Shown: positions 35,072-47,349, numbered from the stretch's first letter. The stretch: DNA of 64,000 nucleotides from Rostratula benghalensis (GCA_013399305.1 VXAI01000087.1:1675102-1739101), one strand, 5' to 3'. Numbers and translations are program-made. Notes: generated by a model not told the origin, from the letters alone.

Positions 35072-35117
35072 TACAAAATTACTGCTGGAAACAGTACAAA
35101 ATTACTGCTTGAAAAAT
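35072..35117. repeat. Two tandem copies of a 23 bp unit
   Basis: The unit starting tacaaaattactgctggaaa is followed directly by a second copy with one change in the first 20 bases. It lies 40 bp from the hairpin, with no visible connection. Confidence 0.85.
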
Positions 35118-35389
35118 GTGAAAGTGGGGAGTGGCTTGAATGAGAACCACCACAAGAATAGTAGTATCCGTTTAGAAAGGGAAGGAAGGAGAAGAGCAAG
35201 AAAATAGATTTTTCTTCTATTTGAAAGGTAAACTTAAATGCAAGAAGCATGGACACAGGCATAAACAGAATAAAACAACAGTGATAAAGCATATCAGGAA
35301 GTGCATCAAAAGCCACCTCTGCTAAATGGTGAGGTTACTGTTGGCCTCTAACATGTGCATAGACGTACCAAACCTGTGCATTAGTTTGG

Positions 35390-36990
35390 ATGTTGAAGGA
35401 TAACTGTTACACAGCACAATGGGAACATAAGAACAAATTCAAAAAAGCCAAGGCAGAGGAAATGGGGCACCAGGCAAAAGGTGCTGGGAATAATAGGAAA
35501 TCATTCTGTGCATATGTAATTGGTAAGAGAACTACCAACGAAATCGGTTGCTTTCTCTTTCTCCTAGTAGTAGTAAAACTACTAGGAAAAGAGGGTGAGA
35601 AGGCTTAGTGGGATGTTACGACCTTTTTGCATCAGTCTTTGCAGAAAAAACTGCTTGGAGGAACTTAACAGCACGATTAATAGCAATAATAAAAGGAGAT
35701 AAAATTCAAGACTAGTTAGACAAGTTAGAGAGTTCTTGGAAAATTGTCTTCAGGTGAATGGGGCTGACCCACATCATCATGGGATATTTAATGGACTATA
35801 ACATACTAACACTTATGTTTAATATATGGAAGATAACCATAAACCCTAGTTATCACATCAAGGAAGTAACAAAAAACTAGAAAAGGGCTTATGTAGGGTT
35901 TATATTTATAAAAGAAGCTTTCACTTAAATTCCACGAAAATTCTAGAACAACCTCTATTGTATTCTCCTTGAAGATAAAAAGATGTTTAACAACTAAAAG
36001 GACTTAGCAATAAAAAAATAAATAATAAATGACATCAAAGAAATCCAGTGTCATTTTATGATAACAATCCATATGGATAAGAGAGAAGCAAGAAATACAT
36101 CTCTTCTTTAGATAAGCATTGTCTTCATAAAAGGTCAGAAGGGAGGAAGTGAAATTTGTTGTTAGCCAAATCCAAAGAATAACTCTTTGTGGTTATTATC
36201 TAAATAGAAATATACAGTCTTTATCTGTTTTCGTTGGGGTCTTTCTGGTCAGAATTTATTCAGGACTTTTCCAATGTCCTGAACTTGGTGTTGACATGAA
36301 GCTGGGAGGCAGTGTGAATCCTCCGGAGGGCAGAGTTAGAATTCAAAATTATCTCAGTGAACTGATGAAACGGTTTCTAATAAAAACCTGCAAATCAATG
36401 GGGATATTCAGTTAGGCAGTGATAATCACCTACACAAATATGGGATGGGAAACAACTGATTAAGCAACAGTCCTTCAGGAAAGAGTCTGTGAGTATAGTG
36501 ATAACAACCTGAACATGAGTCAACAATGTCTTGCTGTTACACAAGGACAAACTTCATAGTGAGACGTATAAGCAAAAGGAAGTTTGCAAGTCATGTGACA
36601 TAATCTTTTTGCTCTACTCGGCCTTGGTAAGGACACACCGGAGAACTATGGCTGGTCTAGAGTACCTCATTTCATGATAAATGTGGGATTATGACAACAG
36701 GCTTTGAAGATGTGAAAGTCTTCTGCAAGATAGCAAGAGAGTAAAGTGCTTTCTGTATTGGAAGGGTGGACAATAGGCATGAACTGCAGCTAGAAAGGTT
36801 AAGGTTAGGTATTAGAGCTCCTAACATTAAGGAGGCTGATTTGCTTGGAAAAATGTGCTTTCCTAATGCTATAGAAGCTGTCTATATCATTGGAGGCTTT
36901 CTTATGATGTTCGTCAAGGATGCTGTAACATCTTGCAGCTGACCCAGCCTTGAGGCAGGCGATGGACTGAGACCATTTCCAGCCCTGTTC
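35390..36990 (+). mobile_element. Ancient CR1/L3-type LINE, about 1.6 kb, decayed
   Basis: Blocks follow the order of an old CR1-type ORF2 and 3' end. First comes 'aataggaaatcattctgtgc' with 'aagagaactacc', then 'gaatggggctgacccacatc', then 'aacctgaacatgagtcaaca' (36510), then 'ttggtaaggacacaccgg' (36624), then 'aggttaaggttaggtattag' (36796) and 'atcattggaggctttc' (36886), and finally 'gccttgaggcaggcgatgg' and 'accatttccagccctgttc' (36946-36990), the usual 3' end of this old class. The catalytic reverse-transcriptase middle is missing or unreadable. Indels and stops are everywhere, so it is dead and far older than the avian CR1 copies in the window. Confidence 0.6.
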
Positions 36991-37109
36991 ACTGTTATCT
37001 CTCACTTTACCTCTTTTCTGTATCCCCTCTGTTTTCCTCACTTATAAGCTGCCTGCCATCTGCTTCTTGTCCCAAGTTTATTTTTCTTGAATTTACCATG
37101 GAGAACTAA
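36991..37109. other. Short spacer between opposed LINE fragments
   Basis: No feature recognised. Confidence 0.4.
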
Positions 37110-37868
37110 TGAGGCCAATGTTAGGCTTGGTCATCTCTCACTGTTCTTTACTTTTCCCGGTCGTTCATTAGTTTATTGAAAAACATTGCTCCCAGCATTG
37201 ATTTCTGAGGTACCTGTGCTGGCAAATTCCTCACCTTCTGGGAATGAATCATTTGTTCCAACCTGTTGTTTCCTGTCTTCCAAACCATTATTAATCCCTG
37301 AAAGGTCTTCCCTTTTATATTGTGCCACCTTAATTGCTCTTCAGAACTGTTAATAAGGGATCTTATTTATAGTTATGATCAGATTTTTTTTTTTTTTTTT
37401 TTTTTTAATGTATGCTGCATTATACCTATTGGAACACTGTTTTCTCACTGTGTCCTTTAAATCTCTGTTTCATGAATTATAAAAAAGGTGTTGATTCTGT
37501 CCCAGTATTTTACAGTTATTCATGTGCTCACCTGTTCTAGCTTCTATTATATTTTATGCTAATTAGCAGGCAAATGAATTTTCTGCTATGTTAATCAGCC
37601 TCATTAGTCTGTAATTCCCAGAACTACCTCTGTAGCCCCTTACAAAGCTTGGTCTGATATTTGTCTTTTCTCACTCTGCTGGAAGGTAATAGAGCTTGCA
37701 ATAAGCAGAAGGGGAAGTACTTTTGTTAGTTATTCTGCGATTTCACAGCTGAATTTCTTTAGAACTCTTTGTGAGTATGACCTGGCTCTGGGTGATGTAT
37801 TGTTCGTTTTTTTGGGTGTGTTGTAAAATTTCCATTGCTTCATCTTTCTCTTTACTCAAGTTCTCCAT
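37110..37868 (-). mobile_element. Ancient CR1/L3-type LINE, reverse-transcriptase region, minus strand
   Basis: Read on the minus strand, 37161-37220 gives the eroded equivalent of the polymerase motif 'GVPQGSVLGPLLFNIFIND': the plus strand shows 'attagtttattgaaaaacat', 'tgctcccagcattgatttct' and 'gaggtacctgtgctggc'. Further along the plus strand come 'cctgttgtttcctgtcttcc', 'ttagtctgtaattcccagaa' and 'attctgcgatttcacagctg' with 'gaatttctttagaactctttg', which are the reverse complement of the region before the catalytic motif. A T23 run interrupts it at 37384-37406. It lies tail-to-tail with the old LINE at 35390-36990, so the two are separate insertions or an inverted rearrangement. Confidence 0.6.
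37384..37406. repeat. T23 homopolymer inside an old LINE
   Basis: A 23-base T run breaks the decayed LINE. It may be a later expansion or the tail trace of an unrecognised insertion. Confidence 0.85.
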
Positions 37869-38458
37869 AAAAAAAAAAAAAAAAGGCTCCTAAAGATCAC
37901 TCAAATTTCAATTTCTGATGATGTTGATGCAAAGTATTAATTTCTTATAATGTCATTACCTTTCTTGAGTACACCTCTCATTCTGAGCATTGTTTTGCCT
38001 TAAAGTCTGGTTAATTATTTAATTTTTTTAAAAATATATTTTATATGCTTAGTATTGCCCTTCCCTCCAGATTGGCCCTTGCAGCCAGCCTTCAGTGAAT
38101 AAAATTAAAAATTAAAAATAAGCAGCCTAGAGAAAAGAATATGGATGCCTTTAATGGCATCCTCTGAGTACCCACAACATTAACTACTTTCTTTTTGCTA
38201 AAAATTCAAAATCAATTAGCGTTAGTTAACCAAAACCAGGTAGCGTACTAGCATTTCTTGAAACAGTATTTATTTGTATATTGCTACACCACAGTAGGGT
38301 CCTAGGTTGCAAATGGGGCTTTCAGCCATTCAAATGTATTTACTGTTAAGGCTTATAGTAATTCAAGTATGAAAGGCATGGAATTGCAGTCCTTCCAAAA
38401 CCAGGTAATTGCTTTAAAAATATCTAAAAAGACAATGTAAAGAAAGAAACAGATTTGT
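37869..38458. other. AT-rich spacer with an A16 tract
   Basis: It begins with A16 (37869-37884). An imperfect 'aaaatt' repeat lies at 38100-38120. No element recognised. Confidence 0.5.
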
Positions 38459-38910
38459 TAGAGTGGGTTCAGAAGAGTGCCACGAAAATGCTCAGGGGGC
38501 TGGAACCTCTCCTGTGAAAAGAGGCTGAGAGAGTGAGTGTTGTTCAGCCTGGTGAAGAGAAGGCTCTGGGGAGAGTTTTCAACACTTAATGGGGATTATA
38601 AGAAAGACAGAGAAAGTTTTTTTCTACTACCAGGACCTGCTGTAATAGGACAAAGGGTAACAGTTCTAAACTGAAAGAGCAGATTTAGACTGGACATAAG
38701 GAAGAATTTTTTTACAATGAGATTGAGACACTGGAACAGGTTGCCCAGAGAAACTGTGGATGCCCTATCTCTGGAAGCATTAAAGGTCAAGTTGGATGAG
38801 ACTTTGAACAACCTGATCTGCTAAAACATGTCCTGGCCCATGGCAGGGTGGTTGGATTAGGTGATCTTGAAAAGTCCCTTTTACTATAAATTCTTCTGTG
38901 ATTCTGTAAC
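38459..38910 (+). mobile_element. CR1 LINE 3' end, about 450 bp
   Basis: Ordered CR1 blocks: 'gttcagaagagtgccacgaa', 'ggctggaacctctcctgtg', 'gttcagcctggtgaagagaa', 'aggacctgctgtaataggac', 'ctggacataaggaagaat', 'cactggaacaggttgccc', 'ggttggattaggtgatctt', and a tail 'attcttctgtgattctgtaa'. It begins in the end of ORF2 and is 5'-truncated. Frames through it (for example 38596-38811 minus) are not genes. Confidence 0.95.
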
Positions 38911-40195
38911 TTCAGTTTGAATTTTTTCACCTGAAAAAGTTCACATGTTGGTTTATATGTCCTGCTTCTGTAGGCTGGCTGATCAAAAGCAAGACAAGCA
39001 TTTTAGGATTAAGGCAAATCTGCGATTTTTTTCATTGCAATGTTGTGGAGCTTTGGTGCTTTAGTGTACTAGCAGATAGTAGAGGATGAACCATTTGTGA
39101 ATGGTGACAGCAACTTCCTTCAAAAACATGATCACTTGAATGCCCTGTGTCAAGTCTCATCCTGTGCAATTTCTCCTGAACTAGTTGTTTACATTTTCCT
39201 TACCTTTTATTTTTTACTTATAATTTCTGCATTGCTAGATGTTATACCACCCTTCAAAGTAATATTTCAGCAGATTTATGCTGATACTTTATTAAAGATA
39301 AATATTTCAAGTGATGCAAAGGTCCCTCAACTTCTTTTGAACTATATTTTTAATATCAGGGAAAGTTGATGTTTCAAATCATCCCTGATCTTAGGGCCCT
39401 AGGGCTTGCAAAACATCCCCTGTATTAATGAATGTAATCTGAGGAAAACATTTGTCAGAAGGAGCTGGGAAAGGGACCATGAAAAACGTATTACGTAGAC
39501 TGGAGCAAAATGGCTAGCCTTCTGATTATAAATCTAAAATATTAAAATAATGAATTCACAGAACCCCTATTAGACATCAAAGCTGGTGTCTTATTGGGGT
39601 ATGCTTTTAATTTATATGCCCTCTTTCAGGCCAAAAGCAAACCTGATAAATTGAACAGTGAATTCCTAACCTGATTGAAAAAACCTGACTCTGGATCGTT
39701 GTTGTCAATGGAAAGGAGACTGTGCAAGCTGAACTCTGCTCAAGTAGATGCCTGTGGTATAACTTAATGGCACATGTTCAAACCTTACAACTTTTAAATA
39801 CAGAGCTAAACTTTAAAGCAGCAACTCGGTAGCCCTTATGCTCTTTGCTCTTTTATCTTATTTCAGCTTTCTTTGTTTCAAAAGTCTGCAGCAGGGGCAG
39901 CTGTAAGAAGGGAGAATTTAAGTGCTTTAGGTTGGCAAGAGCAGCCAGTGTTAAAGCTAATAAACACAGTGTCTTTCCCCCCTCCTTTTTTCCATAGGAG
40001 TGAGGAAATTAATATGCAGGCAGCTCATAGTCTATATATTAGCCCCAACCGACTCTCAGTTTAGGAATGTTTAAGTACACTTCATTACATAACCCTCCCT
40101 TTTAAAAAAGTGAAAATTTTGTTATATTCCACCAAGAAACACATTACGATTCTAGAAATGACAGATAAATATGGTGGATGGAGCATGTGACATAC
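38911..40195. other. Unique non-coding DNA
   Basis: No repeat or exon recognised. The 90-codon plus-strand frame (39097-39369) is AT-rich and hydrophobic with no recognisable family. Confidence 0.45.
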
Positions 40196-40470
40196 CAGTA
40201 GTGAGCGCACAGGATGAGAGAAAGTGAATGATTGTGCTGCTAATGTGAGGTTGGGGAGACCTGCTTTCAATTCCCTCATCCACCACAGGCTGCCTCTCTG
40301 ACCCGGAGCAAATTTGCCTTTCAGGCTTGAATGTGTTTAGGCATATAACTGCCTCTGTTTAAACAAATATGTTGCTGATGAAATGAATGATAAGCTATTG
40401 CATTTGGTTCCATAGCCTTCCACTTTTCCTCTGCAAAACTGGGGGTGATGTTGCTCCATTAGCTTAGAGT
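40196..40470 (+). mobile_element. MIR/CORE-SINE-like element
   Basis: The order of words follows the amniote MIR/CORE-SINE consensus: 'gtagtgagcgcacaggatga', 'gttggggagacctgctttca', 'attccctcatccaccacagg', 'ctgcctctctgacccggagc' with 'aaatttgcc', and further on 'cttttcctctgcaaaactgg' with 'gggtgatgttgctcc'. An extra stretch in the middle (about 40325-40420) breaks the alignment, so an insertion or variant is likely. MIR copies predate birds, which fits the high divergence. Confidence 0.6.
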
Positions 40471-40587
40471 TGTGCTGGGAGCATAAATGGCTCACTAAGC
40501 CCTCAGGATGTTGATTGTCCATCCGTAGGAAGTGTCAGAATATTTCATATGATTATGCCCCTGTACGAATTCACATTGAGTTCCTTT

Positions 40588-40985
40588 CTGATACTGTATT
40601 CAGTCCTGATCAACCCATCTCAAAAAGCCTGTAGCAAACCCAAAGAAGGGCAATGGAAACGATCAAAGGTATGTAATGGTTCTTGCATGTGGAGAGGTGG
40701 AACGAGAGGTGACTGAATGGGGATGCGATAGCAATCAACACAGTCGTGAATTGGGAGCAATTGCTAAGGGTTTCTCACCATCTAAGTGCTGTGGACTTCG
40801 TTTTCTATGCAACGTCCAATTAACTGCAGGACTCTTCTCCAAGGGGACTGTGGGTGACAAAAGTCTTCAAATACATAAAAGAAAAAATTCTGCATGAAAA
40901 ATCCATTCTGGATCATGGAACACAAAGAAATGACCTTGAGTTCAAGAAATTCTGTAGGCTTGGTCTACAGGAGACTGTAAGGAGC
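40588..40985 (+). mobile_element. Old CR1/L3-type LINE 3' fragment
   Basis: Recognisable blocks include 'gatactgtattcagtcctga' with 'tcaacccatctcaaaaagcc', 'gaagggcaatggaaacgatc', 'gtgacaaaagtcttcaaata' with 'cataaaag', and 'atgaccttgagttcaagaaa'. These fit, in order, the end of ORF2 and start of the 3' region of old CR1-type LINEs. No frame is kept. Boundaries are approximate and the family name is uncertain. Confidence 0.5.
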
Positions 40986-43224
40986 TTCTGCTTCGTGTTT
41001 ATCCTTATACACATTTTGGGCACGTTTGGTACTGACCATATCAGGTGGCATTCTAACACAGAAGGACCTTTTTTCTTGCCTGACATAGCCATTCTTATGT
41101 TCTTCCTTTCTAAGGGGAAACGAATATAGACAAATATGTTCTTCTGAGCATATTGTTGTGTTTTGATGCAATGACAGATGCAATGGACTTTGCTAAGAAA
41201 CCTGAGGGGAAAATGTTGAAAAGATATTTTTGCATTTATGTTTTGTCTTATTCCCCGGAATGAGAGAGAAAGGATTCCCTTTAAAGAGTATGTTCTACTT
41301 CAATAGCTGAATCTGTCTAGATTAGACCTTCAGAGTTTAGTATTAGTGAAGGTCAAACATAGTGACAACCATCTTAGCAAAGGACCAGAGAATCAGCTGT
41401 GACAGCCTCCTGCCACATGCTGTCTTTGCTCTAGATGAGGAGCAAACGACTCCTTTCACATTAGAGCTTTTATCCTTCCCTTACCCTTGCCTAGATCCTT
41501 CTGGTTAATAAGGGAAAGCAGAGCCTGTTCATCTGTGGCTCTCGGTTGCATGTAACAGCCTCAGAGATCAGCAAGGCATCCCTATTTTTCCTGCCCAGGC
41601 CAGCTGGTGTGACAGTCACAGCAGTTAAAGAGGAAGTTACTCCTTTTGGAGACACACAATAGTAAATGGAGTAATGATTCAGTCCAGCCCCGAGTGTTTG
41701 CAGCATATTGCTCCTGAGGCAAACTGTGAACTTTTGGGGAAAGGCGGTTCCCAATTTTAATGTGGATCTCCCCGTGGCAATGAGCAGCACCACCCACCAG
41801 CCACCAGTTTTCTGTCTCCTTACAAGAGAGCAAGGTATTCTCCGATTATTATTTTTTTTTTTCCGGAACAGTTGTCCTTACAGAAACCCCATTTGTAGCA
41901 AGGCATTCTTTTAGGTGAACTGAAAGACATGCATCCCTCTCTGTGAGGTTTATTAACACCACTTACCATGTGGTAATAGGGCATACCCAGCAGCAAAACA
42001 TAGCACTTTCCTCCCAGCAGGACTCGAATCCAGCTTCCAGGCTCACCATAGCCCCAGCAGTCCTGGGAGTGAGGAACTGAGATGAGACAGTTTATTTGCA
42101 AAACAGAGAGCTGTATCGCTAGCAATGAACTGAAGAACAAACAGAAGACTTTACACAAATGTGACACTTGCTCTTTTCAAATTACAGCCATTGTATTTTT
42201 ACTACAGATGAAAAACAAACAAGCTGCTCTGTCTTGTCTCTCCCAGCTTGCTGAGAGACTCAGCTCAGCTTGGCTGCATGTAGATCAATTTGTTTCAGGA
42301 GATCAGCATTTCCTTTTTAACCTTTCGAACTGTAAGTCCCCATAGGATCCTGATGTTTTCATCAATTATATATTTTCATTTTGTACTGGTAATCGATAGC
42401 ACTTCAGAACACTAATGTCAAACCATATCTTTGTCTTGGGCTAGTAAGTGAATAATAACTAAATAATGCATTTCAAACAAGAGAGCAAATGAATATTCTC
42501 CCTCCAGCACACAAAGAAACATGCAAAAAGAAATCACTGAACAATGGGACATTGATTTTTGTGGCTCCAAACTTTCCAGCTCCAGGCAGGAAAAAAAAAG
42601 CAAAATAGAATTGTAGTGCATTATCTTAGTCCTGAAGTTGCACTTGGGCATGAAACTTCAAAATGCCTTATTTTCCCCAGCTTTACTGATGGATAAAGGC
42701 TTGGTGCAGGCCAAAGTAACACTGAGAATTCACAGTGCTAGGAATATTTGGAAAGCAAAAGGAATGCTTGAAATCCTAGCATTGTTGGCAGGGCCTTTTC
42801 AAACCCTATGTGTTCTCAACAGACAGAGTTTTCAAACAATTGGTATTTGGAAAACAAGGGTACATCTGTACTAGCAGACCCGAGAGGGTCAGGGAATAGC
42901 CTCAGACTCTGGTTTGCAATCATACATGCTGCTACATTTTTAGCACAGGTTTTGTCAGAATTTTGGCCGGTGCTAAGGAGCGCTCTCCCAAGAAGCGCCA
43001 GAGCCTGCGTAGATTGGGAGTTAACGCTCTCGGCAAACAGCTTGAACATGAAATCCCTATTTTGGGTATGAGAATTTGGCTGTGCAGATCAGAGCTAGGC
43101 TGTGCCGGCTGGCCTCAGGGCCAAAGAGCAATCTATCTCTCATTGCATTTGCTAATGTAGACACAGTCAATGGGTATTAGCTGTAGTTGATAATCTGGCT
43201 ACCAGCAGCAGGAAGAGCATCCCA
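40986..43224. other. Unique non-coding DNA
   Basis: No mobile element or exon recognised. The stretch 42890-43150 is more CpG-bearing than its surroundings (gaggagcgctctcccaagaa, gcgccagagcctgcgtag, gttaacgctctcggc) and could be a regulatory element or small exon. Overlapping frames there (up to 87 codons) show no protein family. Confidence 0.4.
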
Positions 43225-43363
43225 TGGCTAAAGTGGTGCACTGGGACTGGAGAGATCCAGCTACTAGATGTTGTACAGATTTTCAGTGTAACTTGAGGTT
43301 ACTTAGTCCCTCGCTGCTTCTTATTTCACTTGTAAAGCGGGGATAACAGAACTTTTCTACTTC
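43225..43363 (+). mobile_element. MIR SINE fragment, plus strand
   Basis: It shows the MIR order: 'ggctaaagtggtgcactggg' with 'actggag', then 'agtgtaacttgaggttactt' with 'agtccctcgctgcttctt', then 'atttcacttgtaaagcgggg' with 'ataacagaacttttctac'. The last matches the consensus words for 'cctcatctgtaaaatgggga' with 'taataatacctacc'. It is old and diverged. Confidence 0.75.
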
Positions 43364-46300
43364 AAGTACAGCGACGATGACACGTGGAAGGATGTGATGG
43401 ATTATAACCCATTTAATACCTCTTACTAGAAAAGTCTAGAAATCTGGGGAGTTCATCTGACAGTGAAAAGTTCCCAGTTCTCTCTCTGTCCCACCTCCCC
43501 CCACCTCCCCACTCTGTTTATTTCTCCAAATCAAACTGTTTAGCTCAAACCCTGAGGCCTCTGGAGGCCTTGGAATCTGGCTGGGTTATTTTTGTCTTCT
43601 GTGAATTCAGCCCACCAGTGTACCAGAAAGGCTTGAACCCCTGTTTATAGTTTGTCAAAAAAATATTTTGAGCCTGAAATGTTTAGAAGAAGACAGGCAA
43701 ATGACATTTTCCAAGTAACGTTTTTGTCACTGGAAAATATGGGACCAGCTGTCGGCGACTAGTGCTGTCCCATAATAATAATAACAACAACAGAAGAGTG
43801 AAAAACTATTAGTTAACTATGCACAAAGATAGATGTATTTTCCACCATGATTCAGGACAGTACTTAAAATTATCGCTAATGTTAAGCACACTTAAGCGCC
43901 TTTCACAAATAAAAAATGGTATGATCTGATTTTGTTTACAGTAGTGCACGATGCTACCATGTCCAGAATGAGAGTCGAAAAAAAGCAAATATTCACTGGG
44001 ACAAGTTTATCTCCCTAAACTGATATTCTCCTGGTGATAGCACTGCTGGAGTTTCCCCTCCCTCAGATTTCATATACTGGGTTTTATCTGCCCAGTGGTC
44101 CCTTACAATGTCCTGATGTGTTCCTGATGCCAACCAAATTACAGTCTCCTCTAGCAGTGGAATGAGCAAAGAACTTGCACTTGGGATATACTCTCCTATA
44201 TTAATGTGTATCCAAGACCTTTTGGCTTGGTTCCTTATCACAGGACAAGAGGTCTCCATGTATTCTTGCTTTACCTGGATATGCTTTGCTGACTTTGTAA
44301 CACTTCATTATTCTTTTACATTTCACATTGTTTTATGTTTCACTAACTGACCTGATTCTGAAAACTTAAATGAAGAAATTTATATCTGTCTCAAGATATA
44401 TTAAAAGTGAATGGTTCAATTGATTCTCCTTCTAACCTGATTTTCCAAAAGCTGTCTTTTTTTTTTTTTTTAAACCAGAAGGTAAAATATAATCTTACCA
44501 ACTGGTCAGTAACAAATGTCTGAAACTCTAGGAATGAAGAATGCTTTCTCTGATTTGTGTGTTAAAATTTCTCAGATCTAGGCAAATCCTTCTTTTTTAT
44601 GCTCAATAAAACATTTAGAACACAGTGTAGCATGTTCAATTTGCCTAGAAATCCTTTCTTTTCTAGCTTCTTGCACATATTTCTAGTCTCTGTCAGTGTA
44701 AAGGACATAATTCTGTAACGAGTCTTTCTCAAGATTGCCCTTTAGCTTAAGACAGTTCTCAGCTCCTGGAGGGCTTTCTGCCCCAAAAGATTTATTTGTT
44801 CCTCCTGTCACCTCAGACCTGTGTGCTAGCACAGGTGGGAATTGAAGTTTTCAGACTTTCCAGCCAAACTTTCTGTACAAAACCCATTAAGATTTCTGTG
44901 CAGATGGGGGTAGAGAGAGGACCTGTTGAAGTGGATAGGCTTCTTTTAATCTTGACTACAATACAATCAGATTTTTCTATTGATCTTTGTTCTGAAGTAC
45001 AAAATGTCCCTTAAACCACGGGAATTCAACATACCTATTGAATTATCTATCTATCTAGCGACAGTAGAGTCAATTTTTAGAAATATATATTCACTTACTG
45101 TATCATTTTAATTATACTATTTGAGTATCTGACATACATCTTTGGTTTTCAGAAGTTGGGAGAAAATTCTGGCTTCACGGGTATATGCACAGTGGATTTA
45201 CTTTTTTAGTCAGGAGTTAATTTTTATCCTCAACACTTACATGTTCTTAGTTCATCCTACTGATGATACTGAGGGTCTTTAACTTCAGTAGGAGTTTGAT
45301 CAGCCCTTAAGGAAGGTTGGCATCAACTACAAAACCCAGCAAAGGACCACTTTCTACAGAGAAATAAAATCAAAATATTCCTCTTCAAGAATTAGAAAAA
45401 GCACTATGGAAAGAACTTCAATAAAACAACTAAAAAGAATGTAATTAAATACTTAACACTTCAAGCAATAGAAGTTTATACAGTTCCAGATTATTTTAAC
45501 TCTTTTATTTATTCTCTGTACAACAGAATTTAGCGAAGGTGATGCACCCATGTAATTCTAAGTGAATAGCATCTTTCTTGTGGATTATAACATAACTTTT
45601 TCCAGTAATGAAATTTTCATGAGGCCAGAATGAGTAGAATATTCTGAAGTTTCTTCTGCCCATTTAATTACAAAGTTCCCAAAAGACTGAAAAATAACTT
45701 AACTCCCCAGACTGTTCCAGGGCCCAGCTCAACTGATCGTTCACAGACATTTGCACCTGGCGTACTCTCTGAAGTCAACCAATTCTTTGTGGTCAGATAT
45801 AGGTGTGGGTTTAAGCATAATTTGCCTTGCAGGCACCATGGTTAAGATTGAAAAAGCTTTGGATTTCTCCCCTCTGTGTAGACTTCTAGCTCCCTCCTAG
45901 AAGGTCTTTTGTGCTCGGACCTCTCTGGTCTCCCTCATGACATACCTTGACACGGGTAGCGTAGGCATCACACTATAAAACCTCTCTTCTGGCAAACCAT
46001 AATGCAACCCTCCCATAATTTCAAATATTTTGACTTGAAGAAGTAAACCAATAATATATTAGTGACATGCAAGCACTCTCTGGGGCTCATGGGAGGGCTG
46101 TGAGGACACCATGGAAAAGTACTGCGGGTTAAAAATAAGGTCACCATGCTCCAGCAGCAGCTGAGTGTGGAAAGCATGGATGAGAACTCATAGGCTTCCA
46201 CTCCACCCAGGGGCCAGAGGTCTTTGCCTGGACTGGACTTCAAGTTTTCCAGATGGTGATCAACAGGCAGAACTGACAGATTGTATGAATTTTTGTTGAT

Positions 46301-46782
46301 TTATTTATTTATTGTAATAATAAGGCAGTTTGATATTTGGAGCTTGCTTTACCTTATATTTCCTTAGCAAATTAATAAGTGGCAGCTGTAAATGATGAGT
46401 AGGAAGCAGGTTTTTTTCTTCTTGATGGTTTTCAAATTATTTTTTGTGTAAACAGGAGCTGATTTTTCTTATAATATTTATGAGTGGAAAATAACAGAAA
46501 AGTCATTGTTTAAGAGGTGAAAAGGTACAATAACAACAGTGCAAACACTGTATAACATTCTAGATGCTGAAATTCAGAGGCCTGCTTTGAGAACAAAGTT
46601 GTCTCCTGTTGGTGCTTGATTTATTATTTACATCCATTTGGGAAATGAACCCTCAGGAGGTTGAAATATAATTATCCGGTTACTTGTTTTTAGTGAGGGA
46701 AAAAAGAAACAACAAAAAACTCCCACAAGGAACAGTAAAATGTCTTACTAAACCAGACGAAAAAAATTTCCCATCTTCATTT
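43364..46782. other. Unique non-coding DNA
   Basis: No repeats recognised beyond simple ones: a T16 run at 44457-44472, C-rich text near 43490-43515 and a short 'atct' tetranucleotide run near 45045. Open frames under 95 codons are not credible genes. Confidence 0.45.
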
Positions 46783-47349
46783 TCAATGAACTCCATTACT
46801 GAGTGATTCTCTAAATATCACTGTATTAGGGGTATATGGACTTTTTGAGAAAAAACCCCAACAGGTAAATAGATGACTTGCTATTTCAATGTCAAATGTG
46901 TCCCTGCCTGTTGTCGGTTTTGAATGGAGGAGGATTAAATGGAGAAACAGAATATGTTCTGGGAGGAGAGCAAAAAATGGTAGAAGATTGCAATGTCTCG
47001 GCAGTAATTGCTTGAGATCAGTTATGTCAGCAGTAATGTGAAATACTTTGTATCCTGTTATTGCTTCTGTAAGAAAAAAGATCTGCTCTTCAAAGAGGTG
47101 AGAGCACCATCTGCGGCAGTAATGTGGGAAAGAAACTTGTGAGAAGACATCATGTTTCCATCTGTTTTTCAAAGAGCCTGAAACAATGGCCAAATCTGCC
47201 GAAGAGATTCTGCCGTGCAAATTTGTGAAGTGTGGTTTACAGTGTTTTATGGCTTCTGCATCTGAACTTATGCATGCAAGTCCAGGATGACTGTCTGTCG
47301 AGTGCAGCCGCCTTTGTGCACGGACGTGTCTGCACTGGAGGGCACGCAC
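46783..47349 (-). other. Longest open frame in the window, 188 codons, probably fortuitous
   Basis: A minus-strand frame of 188 codons has no stop and begins with ATG. The translation has no signal peptide, no clear domain, no low-complexity bias and no family I recognise. With a stop expected about every 18-20 codons, one frame of this length in six frames of 64 kb is not remarkable. There is no clear splice or promoter context. It is listed because it is the longest frame and lies in insertion-free DNA that may be conserved for other reasons. Confidence 0.15.

Noticed and set aside
45040..45060. Tetranucleotide microsatellite (atct)n
   Set aside because: Only about four units, too short to call.
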